Below the pieces are notes generated by a model. That model made no database searches, was not told the DNA's origin, and saw nothing but the letters and a program-made list of their open reading frames with translations. From Procambarus clarkii (Eukaryota; Arthropoda; Malacostraca; Decapoda; Cambaridae), in the NCBI RefSeq assembly GCF_040958095.1, contig NC_091172.1, positions 25,534,562 to 25,598,561 of the forward strand: a stretch of DNA of 64,000 nucleotides, given 5' to 3'. The translations under genes were made by a program, and so were the position numbers. Positions 36,471 to 47,987 of this stretch are shown here, one piece after another. Positions within the stretch are counted from its first letter, which is position 1. Every line of letters starts with the position of its first letter.

Positions 36471-36532
36471 TGGTAACTTCTATCTTGGATCCGTTGGCAC
36501 CCAAAAAAATGTGCAGTACATTTATATTAAAT

Positions 36533-37803
36533 ACTAGCTGTACCCGACCATGTGTTGCTGTGGCTCAACAATGCATGTGCGTTGTTGAGCCACAGCAACC
36601 TTCCCGTCTCCCAGTCCTCCCTATTATTTTCCCCTCCCCCATCCCCTTGTCCTCTCAACCATTCCTCACTCCCCCGTCCATTCATCCTCCCAAGCATTCC
36701 CCACTCCCCCATCCCCCACTCCACCGTCCCCTCGTCCTTCTAATCATTCCACACTCCACCATCCCCTCATCCTCCCCACCATCTCTCACCCCCCTGTCCC
36801 CTTGTCCTCCCTACCATTTCCCCCTCCCCCATCCTCTAGTCCTCCCCACCATCACCCACTCCCCTATTCCCCTGTCCCCTCGTCCCCACCATCCCCAACT
36901 CCCGTTTCCTCATCCTCCTCACCATTACCACCTCCCTACCGTTCCCCCACTTCCATCACCTCGTCCTCCCCATCATTCCCCACTCCCTCATCCGATGCAT
37001 TCCCAAATGATCTGATGTTCCCATCAGAAAATTGGGAACATCAAATGATATGATATTCCCCATCACTGAAATATAAGAAAAACAGTTAAAAAAACAAAAT
37101 GAACAAATAAATAAACTATACATGAAATGAACGGTATGGTAAACAACACAGCACAATTCCAACTCAGTGTCACTCAAAATAATTAAATTAAAATAAATAG
37201 AAATCTATGAAAATTCAATTTATCGATGAAATCAGAAACATTGAAAAGTACTTGTTACATCTTTAGTATAGCGTGTGTTGCTCTTGCATGCAATAGATGG
37301 CACTGTTGTTTTAAAAAAAAAATTAATATTTTTACCTGTCACAGGTGTGGCATCCATACTTATACTCGTGAAATGAACGGTATGGTAAACATCATGGCTC
37401 AATTCCAATGCAGTGTCACACTAAATAATTATATCAAAACGAAAATAAATCGAAATCTATGAAAATTCAATTTGTCAATGCAATCGGAAACATTGAAATG
37501 GAATCGTAACATATTTAGTATATTATGTGTTGCTCTTACATGCAACAGATGGCACCGTTGTTTTAAAAAAAAAGTTTTTACGTGTCACACGTGTGGCATC
37601 AATACTTATACTTACGAAATGAATGGTATGGTAAACAGCACAGCTCAATTCCAATGCAATGTCACACAAAATAATTAAATCAAAATGAAATAAATCAAAA
37701 TGTATGAAAATTCAATTTATCAATGTAATCGGATACATTGAAATGGAATCGTAACATATTTAGTATAGCGTGTGTTGTTCTTATGTTCAACAGATGGCAC
37801 TAT

Positions 37804-37839
<36 letters not shown>

Positions 37840-38320
37840 ACCCATTACAGGTGTGGCATCTATATAGACGGTATATAAAAACACGTGCGTATTTGAATGG
37901 AACGTTGTGTCAAAATTTCAAAGCAATAGGCGAAGCACTTTCAGAGATTACACCGTGTGTTACTCATACGTCCAACAGATAGCACTGTTTTTAAAAAAAA
38001 CATGTTTTTTCCTGTCACAGGTGGGGAGGCATGTATATAGTTGGCATATAAAAACACGTACCTATTCGAATGCAACATTGTGTCAAAATTTCAAAGCAAT
38101 CGGTAAAGAGGTTTAGAAGATTTCCCTCATATGAAAAATAGTCACTGCTTTCACAACAAAGTGGTGAAGTTCTGCGAAGAAGAAAATGTATTACCATGAT
38201 TTGGAGACTAACCGACTAAGTAGCGCGCGCATCGAGCGGGGTACTTAAAAGGAATCAGTGAAGATCTTTTGGAAATTAGCGATTTTGAACAAACGAACAT
38301 TTACATTTTTATTTATATAG
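36533..38320 (+). mobile_element. Composite non-autonomous repeat with hairpin, polypyrimidine tract and internal tandem units
   Basis: The left end is ACTAGCTGTACCCGACC, then a perfect 18-bp inverted repeat at 36554-36571 / 36582-36599 (10-nt loop). A CT-rich degenerate tract (36600-36980) follows, made of CCCCTCGTCCTCCCCACCAT-like words. From ~37120 to 38120 there are four to five copies of a ~240-bp unit with the markers GTGTTGCTCTTACATGCAAC, AGATGGCACTGTT, a poly-A run and a GTCACAGGTGTGGCAT block. The right end is ACATTTTTATTTATATAG. I recall similar ends in other arthropods; the class is not certain. Confidence 0.65.
37805..37838. repeat. Poly-A run
   Basis: A run of about 31 A bases inside one of the ~240-bp internal units of the composite repeat. 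Confidence 0.9.
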
Positions 38321-39380
38321 TTTTTGTATATATACTGTAATTAAATAAAATTTTACATTTGTGTGCATGAATCTAAATACAGTGCATTACAGTACTGGTA
38401 CAGTATTGAACTTGTATTCTTGTACCTATGACTAACAAGCCCCTTGAGTGATGAATCAGTTTCAATACAGTATTTAAAATATTGACTATTTAATGATAAC
38501 CTGTTTGAAATAATCTAATATAGACTTGATGTGTATTTGTCTACTTGCGTCCATTTATAAGTACAGTACTGTAATTGAACTCGTGGAGGCCATCCATTCC
38601 TTCGTGGTTTGTATTATATTTGATGAAGACTCTGTACACGGGCCTGTCCCAGTATCTTTCCTTCCTGAGAAAAGAAAGATGATGATATTGAATATCAGTA
38701 TAAATATTTAAAGTTTTTTGTAAAATGGTTAAGCATCAAGGCATTATATTTAATGTTTTTGAATTGGTAATCATACAACTTTAAAAGATGCCGCAAATAA
38801 ATAAAGTGCTTTAAATATTGCAAAAAATAATGTTGGCATAGTCTCCTACTAAATTTAATTTGTTAACGTTTTCTTGCAAATTTTGAATACTTGTTAAGGA
38901 AGTCTTTTCAGATATGGAGTGCTGGTAGTAAAGTTTGTTCTCCATACTATAGATGCAATAATTATTTTATTCACTGTACATTACTAGATAAACCAACATC
39001 TCATGTGTAAAGCATTTAAGATTAATGTCATTTGAGAAATATTGAATGACATTTAAATAAAGTCAAAACATATTTGTAACACAAGTTGGTGTGTGCGTAC
39101 CACTTTCGGAAGGTGAGCAAACTCCAGACAAAACTTTCCACTGGTGCACCAAGTGGAAATGTTCCAGTGTGTATTTCAGGTGTTACTGTTTGAGACATCA
39201 TCACTTGGTATATACAGTAGTTGGTCAGCAGGTACCGTCTATAGAGAATACCTTGTATGTGTCTCCATGCTATGAATTTAGCAAGACAAGGTACATCTAA
39301 AAGTTAAATGCTGTATATGAAGTGACCTCATATGTGATAATGCACAGTCTTATATCATATGGTGGTTTATTTGTTGTTTA
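38321..39380. other. Intergenic AT-rich DNA, nothing recognised
   Basis: No coding potential or clear repeat was found by eye. Confidence 0.4.
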
Positions 39381-39539
39381 TTTAGGGACCACGATGGCAG
39401 AGGTCCTGTATGTGCCCCTGGTGTACCCTTAAAAGGTAAATAAAAAAGCTGTATGGCTAAATGAATGTTGCCTGTTGGGGAACAATGAATGCGCCTTATG
39501 GCGAAGAAACACGCTGATCGACAGATGATTGAGGAGCTC

Positions 39540-40010
39540 CAAGAGTCCTGCAGAGAGGAAAGCCCCCTACCTACACTGAGTAGTCAAGGCAAAAACTTGG
39601 CCTCTCCTAAATTTGTAACCATATGAGCAAAATTGCAAAAAAGTCCTCCAGTGCCCTCCAGCAGAGCAAAAGCCACCCACCCACCATGCCTTGAGAGCAC
39701 ACCAGGAGCCCACCAAGACCCACCAACTCCTGGCAACTCTTGACAAAGTCAGCACCGGATACAGTCTCTTCACCCAAGGAACCAGCTCGAAAACATTTAA
39801 AATCTTGGCAACTTCCTGTGACCCCGGGCGATAAGTGCACCACGCGTCGTAACAATCCAGGCCATTGAATAGAAATGCTTGACTGCAGTATCGAAACCCA
39901 AAGGGTAAAAATTGCATCATCGGTTCTGGCGGGCCCCAAGTAGAGCAGGTGTCCAGACATCCGCTCCTCATTAAGGATGAACCAGGAGTCTGGTTGTTTG
40001 TTCATCAAGG
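39540..40010 (-). mobile_element. Unclassified repeat with broken - strand ORF
   Basis: GC-rich block with two overlapping - strand frames of ~133 codons (one starts MMNKQPDSWFILNEERMSG). No domain recognised. Composition is like the repeat at 63060-63790. It may be a retroelement piece rather than a host exon. Confidence 0.35.
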
Positions 40011-40379
40011 TATGTAGTATTTGTCAACAAACTTGTTTTTGTCTTGATGGGCTTTAAAAAGGACATAAAGAGTGTGTAAGAGTATATAATTTCCTTACTG
40101 AGGTAACAAATACAGCTAGACATCAACTAGAAACACAAGGATATGCAGATATTACTTATTTATGGCAGTGTAAACAATATCTGGCTGTAGTTTATTGCAC
40201 AACAATTAATCAAATATTGAAAGTGTTTTAATGCATCAATGGAGTATTCTATGAAAAAAGGTACAATATAGCATTTGTATATTTATATACTGTTCCAAAA
40301 TATTTATTAAACATAGGAAAATGTAGTTTCAAATATATGCATCAGTTGGTTTTACAGTTATAGTTTACAGTAGTTGAAG

Positions 40380-41030
40380 GTGTTGAGGCCTAGTGTGGCT
40401 ACATCAAGTAATTACCCAGGTGTAATGACCTAAGTGTAGTTACAGAATGAGTTACATTTGTGGTGTCCTGTCTTCCCTTGTACTCTTGTCATGTAACATT
40501 TTGAAACTATTGACGGTTTTGGCCTCCACCACCTTCTCACTTAATTTGTTCCAACCATCTACCACTGTGTGCAGAAATAACTTTCAAATATTTTTGGCAC
40601 CTTTGTTTCCTTAGCTTTAAATCTGTGTTCTCTTGTTCTTGAAGCTGATGGTTTTAGGAATTCCTCTTTGTCAATTTGGTCGATTCCTGTTATTATTTTG
40701 TAAGTGGTGATCATATCACCTATTTTTCATCTATTTTCAAGCTTTGGCATATTTAACCCCTCTAGCCTTCCCTTGTAACTCTTGTTTTTCAGTTCTGAAA
40801 GCCATTTTGTAGCATGCCTTTGCACCTTTTCCAGTTTACTGATGGGCTTCTTGAGATATGGGCACCATACAACTGCTGCATATTCCAATTTTGGTTTCAC
40901 AAAAGTCATAAAAGTTTCTTTAGTATTTCAACATGCATGTACTTAAAAGCGAGTCTGAAGTTGGAAAGCAATTCATTCACTTGTCGCACAATCTAATTTA
41001 TATGTTCCTCTGGTAATAGTTTACTATCCA
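40380..41030 (-). pseudogene. CR1-like LINE 3' end, second family
   Basis: On the - strand: FVKPKLEYAAVVWCPYLKKP, ISKLEKVQRHATKWLSEL and SYKGRLEGLNMPKLENR, then RIGDMITTYKIITGID across a stop. This is the conserved C-terminal region of CR1-type LINEs. It differs clearly from the 3053-5287 family. Confidence 0.8.
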
Positions 41031-41036
41031 AATCCA

Positions 41037-41287
41037 CCCTATCTTGAGGTTATCTTGAGATGATTTCAGGGCTTAGCGTCCCTGCAGCCTGGTCCTTGAA
41101 CAGGCTTCCTTTTTGTTACACATCCCCAGGAAGCAGCCCATAGCAGCTGTCCAACTATTTACTGCTAGGTGAACAGGGGCATCAGGGTGAAAGAAACTGC
41201 CCATTTGTTTCTGCCTTCACTGGGGATCGAACACGGAATCTTAGGACTATGAATCCTGACCGCTATCCACTCAGCCGTCAGGCCCCC
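41037..41287 (-). mobile_element. Full-length tRNA-derived SINE
   Basis: On the - strand it starts GGGGCCTGACGGCTGAGTGG, with a consensus A box TGGCTGAGTGG-like segment, an anticodon-like loop TTCATAG in a 4-bp AGGA/TCCT stem (CAT anticodon), and a B box GTTCGATCCCC. Then the body (GGCAGAAACAAATGGGCAGT, CCTGATGCCCCTGTTCACCT, AGCAGTAAATAGTTGGACAG) and a tail of CTCAAGATAACCTCAAGATA type. It is the best-preserved copy in the window. Confidence 0.9.
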
Positions 41288-41539
41288 TAAGATCTCTTTA
41301 TTTATTAGAGTTCTTTAATTCTTTTACACATAATTTATAAGTTGTGTGTGGTCTATTAAGTGTTGTTTATGTACTGTTTTCTTTACTTAAGTTAGAAGTG
41401 TGAGCAGTTTGCCAGCTGTTCTCATGTGACTGAATTTTTTAATTTTTTTTTTTAATATGGCAGGGTATAACAACTTGTATTTTTAAGGAAACATCGCAAC
41501 AAGCAAGACAAAAGTAGGAAAACATTATCTAATTTTAAA

Positions 41540-41660
41540 AGGTGCTAGAAAAGAGAGTGGAATGCAAGGTAAAGTAAGGTAATAATCAGGAGAAAACACC
41601 GAGCCACTAGATCTATATAACATTTGGAAGAAATATTAGGATATAATAAAGGTTCAATGC
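41540..41660 (-). mobile_element. SINE body fragment, third family
   Basis: GGTAATAATCAGGAGAAAAC then ACCGAGCCACTAGATC resembles the distal body at 59712 and 22160. No tRNA head is present. Confidence 0.45.
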
Positions 41661-42465
41661 ACTAGGCCTATAAATGAGATTGTTTTGCAAGCTATTTACA
41701 AAATAGACTTCTGTGCAACATAGGGGCCCATGTTCCTAAATTTAACTATGTTGTATTTAGTGTTGTAGTTACCTGTTTTAATATTGAGACATATGGAGGA
41801 AGCTTGCATGTTGAATGGCAATATCTGATGTACAGTATATCAAAATATATAATTTTTGCTGACATTATTGCAAGTTTTATAGAGAAAAATTGTTTTATTA
41901 AAATAGAATATAAATTTTATAATATAAATAATTTTAAAACTATGAAATACAATTTTATTGTTTCTACAAAAAAATTAATAATGCTATTCCTAGGATTTTT
42001 TGGGTTTTGTAATGCCAAAATTATGAGTATTAAATTGTAAAGTCTTGTCCAAAGAATGACCTAGACATACAATTGATGGCTGAGCTTCATTTCGCCGCTC
42101 ATAAGCTCACATACCAACCTGTTCTCCTGAATGGTACATCCCATTTTGACGTATAATATCTCCTACAGCTAAAAACTGATTTACAGTACTGAAAATGGTA
42201 AAGCTCGTGAAATTGATGTGATGTCCTGTTTTCTGTTCGCAGGTCCTCGGGTAGGTTAGTCTCGGGCAACTTGGTACAACTGTTCAGTGATATTGGGAAC
42301 ACTCGGGAGAATGAGCAGCTCATACTTTTCAACTGTTGGGTCCTTCAATATTGTTAATTTAAGATTGTTGTTCCACTCTCCTCATCTTGTTACTACATTT
42401 GTAAGACTGATCAATCGTTGCAAAAGTGAACTCACAAGAACATGATACAGTATACAGTATATGAG

Positions 42466-42571
42466 AAAATATTGAAGCATTATAATAGGATTGGACCCTT
42501 GACTGAAGATGAGTGTGCCTGAGCCATTCAGGGGGTGTGGGTTCCATCCTATTGTATGACTTCAATATTTT
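42466..42571. repeat. Small fold-back sequence
   Basis: Left arm 42466-42494 (AAAATATTGAAGCATTATAA then TAGGATTGGA) and right arm 42543-42571 (TCCATCCTATTGTATGACTT then CAATATTTT) pair with a few mismatches around a ~48-nt spacer containing GTGCCTGAGCCATTCAGG, possibly tRNA-derived. Confidence 0.7.
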
Positions 42572-42599
42572 TTTATAAATCATTCTTTGTAAGATGCAG

Positions 42600-45580
42600 T
42601 TAGTACATTATTCAAGGGTAGAGCTGTCACACTTCATTTAGGCTAGATTGAGTAAATTAATGCTTAGATAAGATTGATTTTCATTATCTATTGTCCATTT
42701 CTCCTGTGGACTTTTGGGAATAATAAGTTATTAATTGCATTCAAACTAATGTCAGTTTGTTAGATGATAACATAATTTTATTCCAGATTTAACCTTGCCT
42801 TCATGATGTGACAGTAGATGTATTCTCTTGTATTAGAAGTTCCTTGTAAAATGTATTACACTGCACACAACTCAGGCCAGGGATCTTGCCTCCCATGTAG
42901 CAACCCAGTTAAGTCTTCGCTCTTACTTTTTATTATATTATTATTTGAGAATATTAATTATGTTTGCTTATTGATTATGGTCTGCATACTTTGGCATTAT
43001 GCTGATGTGTCCTGCTTACTGACATTAAATGTACTTAATGATAGTCACACACAGCCAATGTACTAAAGTTGCTATGGAATTTTCAGACAAGCAAACAAAT
43101 GTAATTTGGAAGATGTGTTATTAGGTTGTGAAGTTGATGCTGTTTTATGTTAGCTCTGGTAATCAAATAAGTGTTTATTTAGCTTTTCTTACTTTATGAT
43201 TATAGCTCACATATGAAACTAGAAACGGTCCTCTGTGGTGCGGTCCAGGTTACAGCAGTGAATGATCTTAACAAGTTATAGTTTGCATGCCTAAAATCTA
43301 ACCCTGCTAAAAAAAAAAAAATTGTTACTTTATTGTATAAAAGTTTTTTTTTTTTTTTCTAAATATGTTGAATTAATTGCTAAGAATGTATACTGAAGTC
43401 TATAAGTGACAAAAAAAATGTGTTGCATAAAAAATGCTAAGGAAAGTGTTCAGTAAAAATTTGTTGTACAGTGCTTGTAATTAACCTTTTTTGCATAGCA
43501 TTGTTTGAACACAATTGTTATTAAGCAAAAAGGCCATAGACTAAATTGATCATAAAAAGATGTTTGTTAATATGAAATACATCTTTCTTCAGTACAGTAC
43601 CAACAAAAATAAGATTTGTGATTTGTAGAGGATTTTGTATAAAGTTCTATTCTTTGATTCTGTAGTTGTCTTACAAATTTAGAAACTAAAGAAAGCATTT
43701 ATATTTTTGTGATTGTTTCAAGTCTTCAAAGAGGAGTAAGCATTGTCATCATTCATTAACCAAATTAATATTAAATACACAATTATGCTTAGCTACAATG
43801 ACTGGGCATTGCCTCAACAAGGCAATGGAGTCTGCTTGCCATTTCCAGACATTTGAGGGTGAATTATTCTCTTTCTACTTGCTGGAGCAGCATGCAGCTA
43901 AGGTGCCAACTGTGCTAGGCTTACTGCTTGGACCCTCTGGCCTACCTGCTAGAGGGGTCATCTGGGAGGCAGTTTTGTTTGGATGAATGGATGTTCAGGT
44001 CAGAGTATAGGAAGGGTTCTTTTATTTCTCGGTTGCTTTATTTATATCAGTGGTTTTCCCTGTTAAAAGGAGGAAGTGGAACTAGAGAAGAGGTACCCTG
44101 TTCTGTGTTGGCGCGTGCAGATAACCCCCACCTACACTTTTAAATGGTGTTTCATATTCTGGGATCCAACCATATTGTCTAATTTCTTTTTATAGAAGCA
44201 ACATTATTTTCTTAAGTCTCATGTGGCAGGCGACCAGGCCTACATGTTGTACCCCCTCTCGAAGGTCTACTCCCCCTTATGCCAGTAGCTCACTAATGGC
44301 TACATCTGTGTTGGACCTTGATCCTTACTTATGCTCGACTTCTGTGGTGCATTCCTGAAATACTGTACATGTAGTTGGTAGCCTTGTGCCATTTGAAATG
44401 TTGACTACTCAACTTGCTGCTTCTTTGGCAGCGATATCATAGTCTCCACCGCCACCATTATTTCAGTCAGTTCTTGTAATGACTAAGCTGTACACTCTTC
44501 TTGCTGCACCTGGGAAGGCACTCCCAGGTGCAATCCTGGGAAGTTTGTCTCCTTGACACTTTATTGCAACCTTGAATACTGGCATTGTACACAACGTGTT
44601 TGAACTCCCGAAATGAACAAAGTTCTTTTTATATAATTTATTCAACCAAAACAGTCAATATCAATCATTTGAAACAAATTAATATGCTATGTTCTGCCTG
44701 ATCTAATGTTATCTTTCAATACTGATGCTCTGGCAAGCATGTAGTCAACATCCAGTCTCAGGAACAGGCCAACAGATTTGCTTCACATTAATTTGACCTC
44801 TGTGACAGCTACCCAAAATGTGTTTGAACTACTGAGTAACACTGGCACTCATTTTCAAATTAGGACTCACAATCATGGTAAACCATTTCTGAATTCTAAG
44901 GCATTCAGGCATCCTTGTCCAGGTTGACACTCGCACGGTTTTCCTTGTGGGAAACAATCTTGCCAGCTCTGTGTAGCAAAAATTACATTATTGTAGACTA
45001 TAGCTTTCCTGGCTTGGTGTCTTCTTTTGGTAATTACTTATATTAATGTAGGTAATAGAAGCTTTCCCCCCCCTCACTAATCCTCAGGGTGATCAAATGC
45101 TATGCTCAAGCATATGTCCCCTCCCTACATAAGTAAAATATGCACTGAAAATTTTTAGACATGGAGCTTTTGTGGGAATGCATTGACTTTCTGCTCTGTT
45201 TCTGGTGAATCCACCCACGCTCAATTCATTTTGTACTTTACCCCTTTGCATGTTGCATAAATTGTGACAAATTACCCTGCATTATCTTGGTAAATTACCC
45301 TGCATTATCTTGGTCATATTTTCATTATATGATGGAACTATCCAGCTTCCACCTGAAATTCAAGGGCAATCATCCCTTCTCCAAGGCAAGGTGTCAAAAT
45401 GCCAGGCATTTTCTCAAACAAAATATGCTTGCACCACTTGAACACTATCCTCGCCCTCTTCTTTTACTGGTGCTCCACTTAATAAAAAAAAAAAATTAAG
45501 ATGACCCTTCCCACAGCTTACATTAAGCTTTACCCTAGTGAGTCATATTCCCTCAACCATGTCCTGCCAATTACTTTACA
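42600..45580. other. Intergenic DNA, diverged repeats but nothing firmly classified
   Basis: 43790-44560 has GC-richer blocks with short open frames that look like decayed retroelement, without a diagnostic motif. 45260-45310 has a two-copy 23-bp duplication (TAAATTACCCTGCATTATCT then TGG). Confidence 0.35.
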
Positions 45581-45589
45581 ACCCGTTTT

Positions 45590-45725
45590 CCCAGTTACTG
45601 TAGAGTGAATAGGGGCAGACAGTTGAGGATTGGCATTCACCCTCCCTGATCTGGGCTTAAACCCAGGTGAAATTGCTTGTTAAGCCCTGGATGAGCATGC
45701 GACCACTACACCACAGACTCCTCAG
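45590..45725 (-). mobile_element. tRNA-derived SINE remnant
   Basis: Reverse complement begins GGAGTCTGTGGTGTAGTGGT (A box TGGTGTAGTGG), followed by a B-box-like GGGTTTAAGCCC and a degraded body. Its head is of the same type as the SINE at 9508. Confidence 0.7.
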
Positions 45726-46641
45726 TATCATGTTTAGGCCTGAAACAACCTTGGCTATTGGTCCTCCAGTGTACTACTTGGCAAGGTTTCCTTGTGTGCC
45801 CTCCTCACTCCCTATGAGCATACTACTGTAACTCCATGTTGCCTTGTGTTTCAGTTTCCCCATTTGCTGGTGTGGTATCCCTTGGAGCTTTACACCCAAG
45901 CCTCTTTGCCTCCTATTCATCCTAGCTGGTCTTGCTATCTACACTGTCACAGCTGATGTTCACCCACATCTCGGGCTCTCTCACAATTTTCTCCATCAGA
46001 CACCCCTCACCTAGCTAACAACTTGAAGATATTGTTAGCTACATTGAAGTTACAAACATTCCTTTCCACTACATCCTTTCTCAAGGAGAAAATTATAGTC
46101 CCCGACCTTCCTGTCACATCCTACCTTCTTATGGTGCCTTGTGACACCCTGGCTCCTCTGCAATTTCCCTTACCCAATAACCTAAAACATGTTGCCGGCA
46201 TGTCAAGATTTTACGAGTCCCATTTTCAGTTGGCCCTAGTAATTAACTACCCATCTATTTTGTGCCTTTTGATTTGCTCTCATTTTATAAAAAATACTGT
46301 ATACGCATGTTTCTTCAATGGAATATATATGAGGCTTTTGTGTTAATTTCTTTTGTTAGTTTAAATAAAGCTCCATCAAGTGACCATGAGTTAAGCGAGT
46401 ATGGCCAATACGCAACCTCGCCAGAGCCGTTTCCCATCGCCGGTTACGGTGGTAGGAGGACGGCCATGAGGACACACAACTCTTAAGAGAATGTAGTTCA
46501 TTACCAGTAACAGACGACCAACAAGCCTGCCAATGGGTAAGGATGGAGGAATGGATAACCGGGTAAAATTCGGAATAAGGAATAACTTTACAAGAGACAG
46601 GACAAGAGCGGACAGCTTCCTTGGCGGCAGCATCTGCACGC

Positions 46642-47094
46642 TCATTTAAAGACACCAATATGGCTGGGAATCCAACAAAACTCAACCGACTTAAATTTAC
46701 TGTGAACAAGAAACAGCCAATGCTGGATCTCGACAACCACTGGATGAACCGGATTAAAGGACTCGAGAGCTATGAGGGCACTACGAGAGTCAACAACAAC
46801 AACAAAGGAAGATTGACAACGAGAAAGCAGGAGACGAAGAACATAGAGAATAGCATAAAGTTCCGCTGTGAAGATGCTAGTCTCCGGAGGTAAGCGACAC
46901 ATATAAGTGCAATCGGGAAAAACAACAGAGTAGCCAACACCGTCCGCAGACTTAGACCCATTGGTGAAGATGGAAACAGAGCGGGAGTGAGAAGAAAAGT
47001 GTTCAAGGAAAAGGCGTTTCAGAACTGTAGGAGGGGTAAAAGCTTTAGTGATTCGGGTTAAGATGTACAAAACTGCAGAAGGGGGACTCTCCAT
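46642..47094 (-). CDS. I-like LINE RNase H fragment
   Basis: 150 codons. RNase H signature residues in order: IFTNGSKSADGVGYSVVF (usual Asp of TDGS is Asn here), ETSIFTAELYAILYVL (Glu), VVVDSRSALIAL (Asp) and ending at WIPSHIGVFK. The domain degrades the RNA strand of hybrids in active elements. The D-to-N change at the first catalytic position plus frameshifts argue against activity. Confidence 0.8.
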   Translation of the reverse strand: MESPPSAVLYILTRITKAFTPPTVLKRLFLEHFSSHSRSVSIFTNGSKSADGVGYSVVFPDCTYMCRLPPETSIFTAELYAILYVLRLLLSRCQSSFVVVVDSRSALIALESFNPVHPVVVEIQHWLFLVHSKFKSVEFCWIPSHIGVFK

Positions 47095-47987
47095 GGGGGC
47101 AAAGAAGGAACAACACGGGGAGAAACATTAGAAATACGAACTGAAAGAGAATCCTGTAAGCGAGATAACCGGACAGAAAGGGGGTGGTGGTAAAGAGGAA
47201 CAGGAACCGCAGGAGGGGCAAAAGTTAAAGCACGACAGAGGCGAGAGGAAGGATGCTGCAAGAACCGCGCAAGATAGCGAAGACAGTAGCAATCACGGCA
47301 GTCCTGGAGAGATAGGATGCCAGTGTCAACATACAAGCTGAGGACGGGAGTCAAATGAAAGGCACTAGAACTGAGGCGCAACCCAGTACGGTGCAAAGCA
47401 TCAAGACAGTGGAGAGTAGGAGGAGAAGCAGACGAGTACGCAGGGCAACCACAATCGAGCTTAGACAGGACAAGAGAGGAATGTAAAGCGAGGAGTGCGC
47501 GACTATCCGCTCCCCAAGAAGTATGGGACAATACCTGAAGGAGGGTAAGGGCCTTGGAGCACTCAACACGGAGGTAAGAGATATGGGGAGACCAAGACAA
47601 ACGAGTGTCAAAGAATAACCCCAAAAGCTTCGCGGAATCTTTGTACTCAAGGGGATGACCATAAAGTGACAAAGAGGGACGAAGAACAACTCGTTTCCGA
47701 GTAAAAGTCATGGGACAAGTCTTAGTAGTAGAGAACTTGAAGCCATGATCGGTGGCCCAAGACGACACGGCATCAATCGCAAGTTGAAGCCGGCGTTGAA
47801 GGAGTGGCGAATCATCACCCTGACAGCAAAGGGTAAGATCATCGACAGATGATCTTACCGGAGAAAGACGCCTGAAGGAAGAAAGGAAAGAAGACCAATG
47901 AGGGCAACCAGAAAAAAGAGTAGTGCTCAGAACACTACCCTGGGGCACACCTTCGTATTGCTGAAAAGAGGCAGAGCGCGGTACCAA
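47058..47987 (-). CDS. I-like LINE RT fragment
   Basis: 309 codons carrying the second half of the reverse transcriptase: EGVPQGSVLSTTLFSGC, the DD catalytic pair in SSVDDLTLCCQGDDSPLLQ, LGLFFDTRLSWSPHISYL and the thumb/connection region (LSKLDCGCPAYSSASPPTL). The preceding and following parts are in other frames, so it is a broken gene. F/Y-to-S change before VDD and the VL-S for VL-G change suggest loss of activity. Confidence 0.85.
   Translation of the reverse strand: MVPRSASFQQYEGVPQGSVLSTTLFSGCPHWSSFLSSFRRLSPVRSSVDDLTLCCQGDDSPLLQRRLQLAIDAVSSWATDHGFKFSTTKTCPMTFTRKRVVLRPSLSLYGHPLEYKDSAKLLGLFFDTRLSWSPHISYLRVECSKALTLLQVLSHTSWGADSRALLALHSSLVLSKLDCGCPAYSSASPPTLHCLDALHRTGLRLSSSAFHLTPVLSLYVDTGILSLQDCRDCYCLRYLARFLQHPSSRLCRALTFAPPAVPVPLYHHPLSVRLSRLQDSLSVRISNVSPRVVPSLPPWRVPLLQFCTS

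Noticed and set aside
36470-37053. Pro/Ser/His-rich ORFs (up to 181 codons)
   Set aside because: Generated by the degenerate polypyrimidine tract; no initiation or splice context, no domain.
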